Source: Echinometra lucunter
Lineage: Eukaryota > Echinodermata > Echinoidea > Camarodonta > Echinometridae
Assembly: GCA_029962745.1 (NCBI GenBank)
Contig: CM057157.1
Span: 32,531,828 to 32,595,827 of the forward strand
Direction of reading: 5' to 3'
Length of the DNA stretch: 64,000 nucleotides
Shown piece by piece: positions 32,942 through 43,650 of this stretch (positions are counted from its first letter, which is position 1; each line of letters opens with the position of its first letter). Under the pieces are notes generated by a model. The model ran no database searches. It saw only the letters and a list, made by a program, of their open reading frames with translations, and was not told the DNA's origin. A program made the translations under genes and the position numbers.

Positions 32942-34515
32942 ATGGCTTCGGGTTCTATTTCAGAACCCGAGCAGATGGTAAGTGACGAGGAGGAACATCA
33001 ATGGGTAGTAAAACAAAAAACTGTCCGCAAAAAAAGCACCCACCATCAGCCTGAAAAAAGAAAAAGACAGGAAAGCGTAGAATTTCACATAGAAAATCTC
33101 AGTCAAAATGATTCGGCTTCAGACTCTGATAACACTACTATATATCGTACTCCTAGACAAGCAATGGATAGATCTACTGATTACAAACGATATATAGCAC
33201 CCATAGACAGGCAGAAGAATCTCAAAAACCTCAACCCACTGAAAATTTCGAAGGTTATAAGAGAGGCATCCAATAACCAACCAGTAGAATTCATCAAACC
33301 TATTAGTTCAGGACTATTGGTAAAATGTAAGAACATCAAACAAATGAGGGCGATATTACAGATCCAATCGATAGACAACATACCTGTTAAAGTCTCTGAA
33401 AGTAGGAAAGGGATCAAAGGAGTCATATACGGAGTCCCCCTGGAAATTACAAAAGAAGAGTTACTACAAGAACTCAGAAGTCAGAATGTAACAGCAGTTA
33501 AGAGAATCGTTAAAAGAGATAAGAGGAATATTGATAACCAAGCAGAGGCCAGTGAAGGCCAGTCGACTTATATCCCTATGAGAAGTGTTATATACTGACT
33601 TTCCAAAAGAAAGACCTCCCTGACAATGTGAATCTATGTTTTCAGATCTTCCCGGTTAAGTTGTATGTCCCCCAAATCAAGAGATGCTTTAAGTGTCAAC
33701 GATACGGTCATACGGCCGACATATGCAAATCCAAAATGAGGTGCGTTAGATGTGGTGAGCACCACACTTTCCAAGAATGTCCAAACAAAGAATCACCTAA
33801 ATGTCCTAATTGTGGTGGGAACCACTCTGGTGCATATCATGGTTGCGAACAAGCAGTCAAGGCAAAACAAGTTCAAGAGATCAAAATCACCCAAAAACTG
33901 ACATACGCAGAAGCGTCTCAAATTTGGATGACACAACAAAGTAAACAACCGGACTTAGAAGATCCCAGAGCAAAACATCAATCCAACCCTAAATCTAAGA
34001 TCCAAATCACTAGCCAAACACCTGGGGAGCGTTTCATCAACATTTGTTGTCTGACAAGTTGTCAGATCTGACATCTTTCCTTGATTTTGATTGGCTGAGA
34101 AGCATCGTTACTATGGCAACTGTCGGATAAAACAGACTTTGTCGGATAAAACATCCGACAAGTCCTTTCATGAAACGCTCCCCTGATGTTCAAAGTACTG
34201 AAGGAAATCATGTCGATATGTCCTCTGACCTCGAATCTCGTCAACCTACCACCTCTAGTTCAGTTAGGGATCCCCCAATTATTTCTCAGGCTACAGTAAC
34301 TAACATTCCAACTAAACAACAGACAGAAACCAACAGCAGACCGAAACTTAGGGTCAATTCCCTCTCATTTGCTAAAGACGAACAAATTCTGGAATTTATA
34401 ATTGAACTAGCCCAGTCAATTACAGGGAAAACCCCGGAAGTAATCAGAGCCCTCGTTCTGCCAGCTTTCGGGCGATTTCGACAAAAAAATCAAGGATTAC
34501 GAGAAAATGGCTGCT
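32942..34515 (+). pseudogene. LINE ORF1 (nucleic-acid-binding protein with zinc knuckles)
   Basis: From MASGSISEPEQ at 32942 the frame encodes a basic N-terminus and an RRM-like middle (about residues 100-200). It shifts frame near 33585 and continues into three CCHC/CCHC-like knuckles (CFKCQRYGHTADIC, CVRCGEHHTFQEC, CPNCGGNHSGAYHGC at about 33677-33843). A 168-bp MITE interrupts it at 34025. The frame resumes in register (DVQSTEGNH) and stops near 34515. ORF1 proteins of I, Nimb and Jockey elements have this RNA-binding layout. One frameshift plus the MITE make this copy non-functional. Confidence 0.85.
34025..34192. mobile_element. MITE in LINE ORF1 (TSD CTG)
   Basis: The termini GGGAGCGTTTCAT and ATGAAACGCTCCC are perfect inverted repeats, flanked by CTG on both sides. 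Removing the element and one CTG leaves ACACCTGATGTT, which is in frame for the LINE protein, so the ancestral site is reconstructed. The element also contains paired TTGTCAGA and TGTCGGATAAAAC words. Confidence 0.85.
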
Positions 34516-34586
34516 AGCCTTACCATAACTGCGGCCCTTTTTTCCATACTTCAATGGAATGCCCAGGGGCTATTAGGGCACGGCCA
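34507..34586 (+). pseudogene. Start of LINE ORF2 (endonuclease N-terminus)
   Basis: The frame beginning MAASLTITAALFSILQWNAQGL contains the NAQGL motif that opens apurinic endonuclease domains. It ends abruptly at GGGCACGGCCA, where a 7.2-kb insertion begins. The rest of ORF2 resumes at 41765. It overlaps the last bases of ORF1 in another frame. Confidence 0.8.
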
Positions 34587-35497
34587 TAGACTAATAACAC
34601 CGTATAGACAGAAATGTAGCACCCGCGGATTTTCCTCATTTGCATATATAACACTGCGTCACCATTCAGGCTAAGCGTATTTAAGCGTATTAAAATCTGA
34701 CTTCCGGGGGGACATTTGAACGTTCCCGAAGCCCCCGATACCATTCCGATAGCCATAAAAATGGGAAATATCGATTGTTCCTCATGCATTATTCATTTTT
34801 GTATTTGCGCACTGCGATATTCTCAAATTTTGATTGGACCCTGCCTTATGAATATGGTAAATATTCAAATGAATAGATCGAGACGAAATATGACCTTTTT
34901 TCGTCACTTCCGCTACTTAGTTGGCTGTGATGACGTCACCCGCACAGAATGATCATTTTAGGGGGAGAAGTTTGTCGGTGAGTACACCTGTAATTATGCT
35001 TGAATTTCTTAAATTGACTTATATTGAAAAGAAATCCGAACATTGTGAGTGATCTACTGGTATTTATTTACATTTTGAGAAGTTGCAAAGGTGTTTTGAT
35101 GAATAAATTTTTGGGCAATCTGCTCTCAAACTTTCAATACATTTTTCATCGTCGTGAGCTTTAATTTCGGCTTGATTGCCACTAGAACCCTCTTGGTCTT
35201 GACTGCTTGCCCGGAGTGTCGGGCGGGACGTCATCAGAAAATTCGTGCAGTACTCATGGATCTTCCGAGTTCTTTTGTTGAATTATCCCCCCCCCCCCCC
35301 CTCCCCCCTTCAGACAGCATAACGATATTTCCTATTCACTGCTATTAGATGAAGAAATTTGGCTATTGTCTTGAAAATACTTAGACCTGGTTGAAGAGTA
35401 ACAGTTATGCCTAATCATTAGAGTTAGAATAACGACTTAGAACCGAAGATGTTGGCAATCAATCCACGTCAAGTGAAGTGAGGAAAATGTCTATCGT

Positions 35498-35621
35498 TAG
35501 ACCGAAGTGCTCTGTCTCTAACAGTCGTCGTTAGCCTCTTATTCTGGTGGGGTCAGCACTCCTCCATGCCGACCCTACCAGAATACGAGGCTAAGTGTTA
35601 GAGACAGAACACTTTGGTCTA
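35498..35621. mobile_element. MULE-like MITE, copy 1 (9-bp TSD)
   Basis: An almost fully palindromic 124-bp element with ends TAGACCGAAGTGCTCTG and CAGAACACTTTGGTCTA and arms meeting near GGGTCAGCACTCC. The flanks GTCTATCGT and GTCTAACGT form a 9-bp duplication with one mismatch. Copies 2 and 3 are at 53209 and 54528. The 9-bp duplication suggests a Mutator-like source. Confidence 0.85.
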
Positions 35622-36291
35622 GTCTAACGTTAGCTGGCCTGGGCCTGGCTAACTGTTACTTGTTAGTGTTACTGGGAGTTAACTTGTTGCATTTCAAATT
35701 CAAGTTTAACATTAGTTGACATCTGAAGACTAGCAGTTAAATCTGATCCCCCTTTTTATTTTGGCAAATCTGTTATTGTTGTTAGACCTGGTCCACTATC
35801 TAATTCAGATGTAGACATAGTCCAGACCTAAAACATTTAGGCTAGATCTAGATTTCCTACTAACTGTATATGTTAGTGAGTATTAACATTACACAGACTG
35901 TATCTCGATGTAGCGTTAGTTGAGCAAATCTGCGTCAAATTTTCACAAAATAATCACTACAGTTGTATCTCATTTCTTACTAATTTTCAATCACATCAGA
36001 CAGTGAAAATCTCAATTACGACTTTGATGTTCAGTGACAGCGGCTACCTTGTGTTCTTCATGCTTGACTCATACTCATAGAGTCATAAATTTTGTCCTTT
36101 TTCTTATTGCTAGCTTGATTACTTTTTTCTCTTTTTTTTCCCACTGTAACTGTTACGTTGAGCACGTAACATACAGCACATAGTGACTGTACAAAAGTCT
36201 GTAGTGAGCGACAACAGCTTGTATAGATTTATTTCTAGCTAGACATGTAACTTGAACTTATGTTTTTTTTTTTTTCTTTATTTCTTTTCAG

Positions 36292-36380
36292 GATGGTGCT
36301 TTTCTTCTCCAATAAAATAGATTCTGTGGAGACATGTACAAATCCAGAGAGGAAAAAAGAACTTGTTGAAGTTTGGAGAG
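36292..36380 (+). other. Exon-like segment of an unidentified gene
   Basis: A strong polypyrimidine tract and CAG precede it, and a GTAGGC donor follows. From the ATG at 36293 it encodes 29 residues starting MVLFFSNKIDSVETC. Downstream are other acceptor-preceded open segments (36673-36862, 36987-37080, 39106-39175). The last ends in a stop after DAEEASSWLRALVVN. Reading frames do not join cleanly between all of them, so this may be a decayed gene. No family is recognised. Confidence 0.35.
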
Positions 36381-36672
36381 GTAGGCTGTATGAAAATTAA
36401 ATTGGCTGTTTATAGGTCTGGATCTATGCCAATATTAATAAATAATAACAATGACGATGATCTTGGACAGTAAAATAAAGGGCCAATATTAGTATAATAG
36501 TTGCCCTTGATTGAACTTTGTGCTTTTGTCAAAGCAAAGTCTTTCAGGTATACAGACTGGATCCTGTTTTTTTTTAATAATAATAAAAATAGTAATGATA
36601 ATGATAATAATGAACAGCCTATAAAGCAATCTAGCAACAAAAAAAAAAAAAAAAAACTTTTTTATTTCCCAG

Positions 36673-36862
36673 GCACAAATATAGAAGAGATAATGAATGC
36701 CCTGTGTCAAGTTCAATGTATTATCAGATACAATTTAACTTGGATTTGAAGGTTTTCAAGGATGTAATTCTCAACATCATTGAAAGATTATGCTGTGGAG
36801 GAGCTACTGCAGTTGAGAAGGCCCTTCCAGAAGACAAGTTTGTGGACAGATATATTCATTGA
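36673..36862 (+). other. Second exon-like segment, unidentified
   Basis: It starts after TTTATTTCCCAG. One frame encodes ECPVSSSMYYQIQF and continues through DVILNIIERLCCGGATAVEK and DKFVDRYIH to a TGA at 36860. That frame has a protein-like composition but is not the frame set by the 36292-36380 segment, which stops sooner. It is either a separate initiation (ATG about 36716) or a frameshifted remnant. Confidence 0.3.
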
Positions 36863-37757
36863 GTTCAATCGTGTACATAGCTTGATTTTGCTATAATAAA
36901 TACATGTTTATGAATCTGTCTCTTACATACCTCACATGTCTTACATATTTGTTAAATTTCGTTCTTTTTCATTTTTTTTCATGCAACAGATATTCAGGAG
37001 TTCACACCTCTTCATCTTCATTGTGGATGGCAGATGGACAAGATCAAACTCTGCACATATCCCGAAGTTATTTTAATAGGTACATTTAGCAAAAAAGAGG
37101 GACAGTATCAAAAGCTCTTTACTTTAATTAGCCTGCCACATCCCTAGTTAGTACCCACAGATCTATCATAAGGTTTAGTTCATAATTGAGAATAGAGATT
37201 TTTCTCTCAGATAAATTGGGACATTGCAGTGCCCCTAATGTTATCACTGAAGTGCTCGCCAAGCTGATAGGTCTTTGATCCTTTTTAAATCTCCACCAAA
37301 CTTTTGTTGTTTTGTGTATTTTGTTTGTGTGTTTGTGTTGATTTTTTTCTCCCCCCCCCCCTTTTTTTTTAAGCTTTAACGGGAAGGTTCTATTTTTCGA
37401 CATGGCTGTAAGTTCGCTCAATTGTAACAAATCACCTGTAGGGTAAGAATTTGTAAAGCGGTTATTGATTTCGGTGCATGAAATGGGCCTTATGTGTATA
37501 TAAAGAAAATTAAGATAATCTTTGTTCTTGTTTTCACACCCAATATGCAAAACATTCTTTGCAACTGTGAATTCTTAGATGATCATTGTTCCATCCGTCA
37601 ATTGGTTCAGAATAGTGGATAAATGTGTTGAGTAAAACCCTGATTTTATCAAGAAATGTATGATGCAGCATAGGTCATAATCTTTTAAACTCCTTAGAGT
37701 ACAACAGGATATCTGTTCATCAGTATAAAAAAATATATTTGCAAAAAAATTTCATGC

Positions 37758-38300
37758 ATTAAAGATAATAGCCCACTTTTGCAAGTGGCACTCAATCTTG
37801 CTGTAAGCAACAGAAAAACAATCCTAAATAAAGTTTTAGATCCCAGTACATTCCGTTTAGGATCGAATAGGACATATTCAACACAAATTTTCTTTTATTT
37901 TATTTGCTTTGTAAACGCTTCTTCCTGACGCTTTAAGAGTACAACCATTCATTTTCACTTATTCTTTGGAGTATTGTAAATTTAGTAACATTCAGGGAAA
38001 ATTTTTTTTTTTTTTCCAGGGCTACTTTTTGAGCCCACCCGCCCGAATTTTCTACATTGTATTACAGTTTACATTGGACCTTATGAGAATTTCAGGGGCT
38101 CTTTTTTAGTTTTCCACGGCTCTTTTTGGCATTTCGGGGCGAATTCGCCCCTAGCCCCCGTGTATTTTTTTCCCTTGTAACATAACAGTTTTACACAAAT
38201 ATTTGCGATTTGAAATTGAAATTGGCTAGTTTCTCTTCCAATTCTGAAAGTGTTGTGGAAATGTGGGATACTTCTAAAAGTATAAGATTAGAAACTGTAA
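37758..38300 (+). repeat. Dispersed repeat shared with 50660-51010
   Basis: Collinear with 50660-51010 (GTAAAGTTTTAGATCYCAGTACATTCC-type words, TCTTTTATTTT, TTCCTGA.GCTTTAAGAG). A 185-bp insertion (37993-38177) is present in this copy only. It is non-coding and of unknown class. Confidence 0.7.
37993..38177. mobile_element. Small hAT-like insertion
   Basis: It starts CAGGGAAAA and ends TTTTTCCCTTG. The flanks TAACATT(C) and TAACATAA share six bases. The paralogous repeat at 50660-51010 lacks it and reads TAACATGATAG straight through, so it behaves like a filled site against an empty site. Confidence 0.65.
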
Positions 38301-38740
38301 TACTTTCATGTTAATGAATTAGTCATAAAATGTATTTTTTTTAATGCAAGAATGACATATAAACATGAAGGTAAAAGCAATCATAAGTTTGTGAGAATTA
38401 GTTATAACATTACCAAAAAGCTGATGTAATTAGGCCTACACTAGATTGCAGACTTGATCAGTTAACATGTAAACATGATAAATTCATCATTGACATAATG
38501 ATGTTAATAAACTTAACTTAATCTTTTTTAAGCCCAGTAATCCACTTATTTTGTTGTTTTCTGTAAGTAAAAGGATTAAATAGTTTAGAAATTGTTGTGA
38601 AACAGAATAGAGAGTGACAGAGAAATATACATCTCAAAAGAAGATATAACAAGAGAGATGACGTGAGATCATGGAGATGGTAATAAAAATTTTGATATAA
38701 AAAGAAATGAACGAGATAAAGATGTGACTTTGGGGAAAGA

Positions 38741-38832
38741 GGAAAGGAGAGAAGGAGGGAGGGAGGGAAAGAGAGGGAGAGAGAGAGAGAGAGGGAGAGA
38801 GAATAGGAGAGAGAGAGAGAGAGAGAGGGTGA
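38741..38832. repeat. (GA)n low-complexity tract
   Basis: GAGAGA and GGGAGGGA arrays. The complementary frame reads Ser/Leu-rich and is not a gene. It is followed at 38900-38960 by a TTTTG-repeat and a G run. Confidence 0.9.
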
Positions 38833-38902
38833 AGAAGCAGCCACCTGGGAAAACATTTGCCAATTATACCTTGTACACATTTGTTTTCTTTTTCTTTTTG
38901 TT

Positions 38903-38933
<31 letters not shown>

Positions 38934-40244
38934 GTTTTTTGTTTTTTTTTTGGGGGGGGGCTTCATTCTTTTACCCGCTTTGTAAGGATTTAAGAGTAAA
39001 GACAGATAATTAAGCACAACAACTCCTACTGATCAGCAGGTAAAACGACTAATGACTCGGGGGGGGGGGGCTCTAACATTCTTTTTTTTTTTTTTTTCTT
39101 TAGAAAGCAGAATAATATTAATGATGCAGAAGAGGCATCATCTTGGTTGAGAGCTCTGGTTGTTAACTGATCTGATCTCACATGATATTACATTTAATCA
39201 GGGCAAAGCTAAGGGAGGCATTAGGGGGCCGCCCCCCTCCCCCCCCCCCCCTTGATCGGCGAGCAAAAAAAATAAATTAAATTAGCAATGTGCCTCATCT
39301 CATGTAAGTTACCACCTAATACTAAAATTTAGTGTGCAAAAAATGCAATTTTCATGCACGAATTTTTAAAAAATCCTCCTAGTCTCCCGTCCTCGCCTTG
39401 CCCCCCCCCCCCCCCGCTGATTCCTGCTACGTCAGTACCATACGTTTGCTGAATTGTGCAGCATCTGATCCAGTTTACTACCTTTTGATTACTGATACTT
39501 AAATATAATGTTGCTGTCCTAATTCTCCCTTTTCACTTTATTTTCACACCATCAAGAATTCTGAAGAGTCTGTCAAATGCACAAATAAGTCAAATAATTT
39601 AAGCCAGGAATGACTGAGAGATCATTTTTCCTCCACGATATCGTTTCTCCCTAGCTAGTATATTTCTTCATGTCTTTCGTTCTCTAATTTTTCTTTCTTT
39701 CTCAATCTCCCTCTAGCTCACCACACACACATCTTCTCTCTCTTTTTAAGTCCAGGGAAACCCTGATTATATCTAACATAATATGGAATGGTCAGTTCTT
39801 CCAAGGAGTTACCAGCAGCTCCTTACTTATTCTGAATATTACTTATAAAATTTCTAAGTTTGGTATGCGATTGTACCAGTGAAACGTCAGGAATGAAACG
39901 CTGTGATGAAAGTACCATCAACAACGTCACACTGCTTCTTCATTAATATTTGGCATATGAGTTGCATTATAATTAGATAATTGGAGGACTCTGATTCGCC
40001 GATTCTGCTGCGTCGGAATAAATTTATACATGAATACATTAACATATATGAATAGATAATGCATGTTGACCTCTACCTAATGCGCATGCTCAGCGCTGTA
40101 CTGTGTTTGCGTTTCTTTTGCGTGGAAATCATATGCGGCCTCTGGGAGCATCTTACAAAATGAATTATTCATGGAGGCTTCGGGAAGCGTTCAAATCGTG
40201 TTCAAATGTCCCCGACAAAATGGCGGAGATTACGGGGCCTGGGC

Positions 40245-40836
40245 GCGTGTTTTTTTACCGTACCGCTAACGCGTCATATTCTCTAATTTAATGCCAAAGA
40301 GCGACTTGAGCGGAGGCCGTTATCTGTCTACGAATGCCTCGGCTATCTCGATCTCGCTCGCGCGCGCGCTATACAAATCACACATGCAGCATAGCAGCCT
40401 ATACTCTTACCGTAGCGTAGACTTCGAGTTCGACAACGTCTACCTCTTCAGTCTTCGATCAGTAGATCTATCTAAGGGCTTGTTGCCATAAACTACCATT
40501 ACAATATACCCCAATTTATCCTCATTATCAGGTCCTTCGGAGAGGACCTTAAGCCGTCGGTCCCCGGCCTGGTTGCTTGCTCACAGGCACTTGTGGTTTC
40601 TTAGCAGTCGGGTAAAAACCTCGATGTATATGTGTGTACTCATGTCTATATAGTGACTGCAATCACTAACGAGGCAAAGTCCACGCGCATGCGTATTGCA
40701 ATTATTATTGCACAACTTTCGTGGTATTGCACTTTTTTTGCGTACCTACCGAAAGCGATAATGGCCTCTGCTCAAGACGCTCTGCGGCATTAAATGAGAG
40801 AATCTGACGCGTTAGCGGTACGGTAAAAAAACACGC
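40245..40836. mobile_element. MULE-like MITE E1 (TSD GGCCTGGGC)
   Basis: Inverted ends of about 60 bp start GCGTGTTTTTTTACCGTACC with GCTAACGCGTCA further in. The 9-bp word GGCCTGGGC lies on each side (40236-40244, 40837-40845). Long inverted repeats with a 9-bp duplication are the Mutator-like signature. The interior has no transposase. Confidence 0.8.
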
Positions 40837-40845
40837 GGCCTGGGC

Positions 40846-41759
40846 GCGTCTTTTTTTTCCCTACCGTTACTGCGTAAAATTGCAGAACTTCACTCAGGAA
40901 GCGACTTGTGCGAGAGGCTACACAGAACACTTATTAGGGTTAATAACTGCTTTTCGCCCGAAGCTTCGGGCGTCCATCAACCAACTATCGCGGTGTCAGC
41001 TGCACTTCAATACATGAACAATTCCATCCAAAACTATATAAACCTCTCATAATTCTCTACCACAAAGTATGAGTGACTTTTGATATAGTTATTTTTCTTC
41101 AAATCTAGCTTACATTATGTGTACGCAGCTAGCCCATATCACATGCATTGCAAGCCGACGCGATCGACGAACTAAGTCCACGCGCATGCGTAGTGCGGGT
41201 GTACTGCGTAAATCATATTCTCTATATTGATAATAGCCTCTCGCACTAGTCGCTTCCTGAGTGAAGTTCTGCAATTTTACGCAGTAACGGTAGGGAAAAA
41301 AAAGACGCTACCTACCGTTACTGCGTAAAATTGCAGAACTTCACTCAGGAAGCGACTAGTGCGAGAGGCTATTATCAATATAGAGAATATGATTTACGCA
41401 GTACACCCGCACTACGCATGCGCGTGGACTTAGTTCGTCGATCGCGTCGGCTTGCAATGCATGTGATATGGGCTAGCTGCGTACACATAATGTAAGCTAG
41501 ATTTGAAGAAAAATAACTATATCAAAAGTCACTCATACTTTGTGGTAGAGAATTATGAGAGGTTTATATAGTTTTGGATGGAATTGTTCATGTATTGAAG
41601 TGCAGCTGACACCGCGATAGTTGGTTGATGGACGCCCGAAGCTTCGGGCGAAAAGCAGTTATTAACCCTAATAAGTGTTCTGTGTAGCCTCTCGCACAAG
41701 TCGCTTCCTGAGTGAAGTTCTGCAATTTTACGCAGTAACGGTAGGGAAAAAAAAGACGC
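40846..41759. mobile_element. MULE-like E2: 914-bp near-perfect palindrome
   Basis: The left half (40846-41308) looks like a complete 463-bp MITE with ends GCGTCTTTTTTTTCCCTACC and its inverse. The right half (41309-41759) is the inverted copy of it, missing only the first ~16 bases at the junction (TACCTACC in place of the full end). No mismatch was noticed between the arms over about 450 bp. It is flanked by GGCCTGGGC, shared on the left with E1. Confidence 0.85.
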
Positions 41760-41764
41760 GGCCT

Positions 41765-43650
41765 GGGCACGGCCAAGAGCTTTGTTATCACCTGAATAAG
41801 AATGAAAAATATGATATTTTGCATCCAGGAAACTTGGTTCCATGACCATAGTACTTTCATTATTCCAGAATATACTTGTGTCTCCAGAAATAGAGACGGT
41901 CAACGTAGGGGGGGATGTGCCATTTATGTACATCACAGGGTGAATTACGAAGGTCCTTTTAACAATCCAAGTTTGGAATTACAACAAGTCAATGTTTATA
42001 CAGGCAACGAACAAATTTCAATAATTAATTTTTATAATCCATGTAAGAAATTAAATGAATCTATTTTGAATGAACTATTGAAGTTTGTGAACAAAAAGGA
42101 TAAGATGATAATCACAGGGTCTTTAATGCACATAGTCCAATGTGGGGAAGCGAGAAAGTGGACAGTAATGGCCATGCAGTTGAACACTTCTTAAATGAAA
42201 ATAATTTGGTCGTCCTAAATGACAAAACAGGCACCAGGATCAGGGCCGTCACCAGCTTTTTTCTAGGGGGGGTGCTTTTTATGAAAAAAAAACACAAAAA
42301 CACAAAAAACAACGTATTAACTCAATTTCATGCAGTTATATAGCCCGCCGGCCAGAATGGATATAGAAAGTACATACTGTGACCCTACCCCCCCCCCCCC
42401 CCCTCCGGTTTTGTTTTGTTTTGTTTTGTTTTTTGTTTTTTTTTTAATTTTTTTTGTTTTTTTTTAATTTTTTTTTTTTTTTTAATTTTTTTTTTTTTTT
42501 GGTTCTGAAGGGGGGTGCGTTCGCACCCTCCGCACCCCCCCCTGGCGACGGCCCTGAGGATGGACCCTTGTTCCGGTAAACTCTCACATTTAGATTTAAG
42601 TATCTCCTCACCTATCTTGGCCAGTAAGATTTCATGGAATGTCTTAGACAATTCCTTCGGTAGTGACCATTTTCCCATACATATTGAAATTTCACTAGGA
42701 AAAAAACACACGCAATGTAAGAATATTAATGTGAAAAGTATAGATGAGGAACGTTTCTCATTTAAGAACTTTGATTGGGTTAAATTCGCCAAAAAGTGTA
42801 ATGATATGCTGGATGAGCATTCAATCCTTACAGAGGCGGATGTTAAAAAATCTTATGAATTATTTATGGACTACTTAAAAGTATGTATTAGGGAAGTGAT
42901 TCCAAAGAAAAGAAAGATGGATAGGAATCCAGTTCCTTGGTGGAACAAAAAATGTTCTGAAAAAATTAAAGAGAGGAATAAACTCAGTAATAAACTGAAA
43001 AAAGAAATCACTTTTGAAGCAATAGATGATTTTAAGAAGAAGAAAGCGGAAGCCCAGCGAGTTCTCCGTCAAGCAGAAAGGGAATACTGGCAGGCTTTTT
43101 GTAGAAGACTAGACAGGTATATACCCGAGTCGAAGATTTGGGCATGTATAAAACGGTTAAATGGAGTATCAACAAGGAAATCTCAAAAATTGCCTATACT
43201 GGTTGATGATGGGCAGGATATTATATCAACTCCAGAGAAAACGGAGGCCCTAGGGAAATTTTTCCAATCTTTGGGACTGAAAAATAAAGAAATCGCCCCC
43301 CAAACAATCCTGACAACAGCGGAAAATTGCCCCTTCTTGAGAGATCACGTTATCAACGAAAACTTTTCGATGTATGAACTTGAAAAGGCTGTTAAAACCA
43401 CCAAACGGACTGTGCCAGGACAGGACAATATCCCATACATTGTCTATGAAAATATGCCCGAGAGAGCTAAAAACACTATGTTATGTATCATTAATAAAAT
43501 TTGGGAAACAGGCGATATTCCACGTCCTTTAAAACACTCCATATTAGTTCCAATTCTAAAAGCAGGCAAGGATTCTAAAAATGTATCTTCTTATAGACCC
43601 ATATCGCTCACGTCATGTTTTGCAAAAACTATTGAACGTAACTATGATTA
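41765..43650 (+). pseudogene. LINE ORF2, endonuclease and RT N-terminal part
   Basis: ORF2 resumes after the 7.2-kb insertion. It carries QETWF and GGCAIYVHHR endonuclease motifs, a frameshift near 41795 and another near 42120 where the GDFN motif should be. A MITE lies at 42241-42556, then SDHFPIH (near 42660). The RT fingers end with SSYRPISLTS just before a small indel at about 43640. In I/Nimb elements this order (endonuclease, RT, RNase H) is standard. Several independent lesions show a dead copy. Confidence 0.85.
42241..42556. mobile_element. hAT-style MITE in ORF2 (5-bp TSD AGGAT)
   Basis: The termini CAGGGCCGTCACCAGC and CTGGCGACGGCCCTG are inverted repeats, flanked by AGGAT on both sides. 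Excising the element plus one AGGAT restores the LINE frame (NDKTGTRMDPCSG). The interior is C/G runs and A/T-rich TTTTTTTAATTT blocks. Confidence 0.85.

Larger units (their letters stand above)
34587..41764. mobile_element. 7.2-kb insertion splitting LINE ORF2
   Basis: The 11-bp word GGGCACGGCCA precedes the insertion (34576-34586) and recurs where ORF2 resumes (41765-41775), as expected for a target duplication. Diverged inverted similarity links 34690-34960 with about 39950-40235 (GACATTTGAAC, TTCCCGAAGCC, ATTATTCATTTT-like words). The insertion contains a 124-bp MITE (35498), exon-like segments (36292-39175), a hAT-like element (37993), microsatellites and two MULE-like elements at its right edge. 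I cannot identify a transposase or name the element; a host segment moved by a transposon is also possible. Confidence 0.5.
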
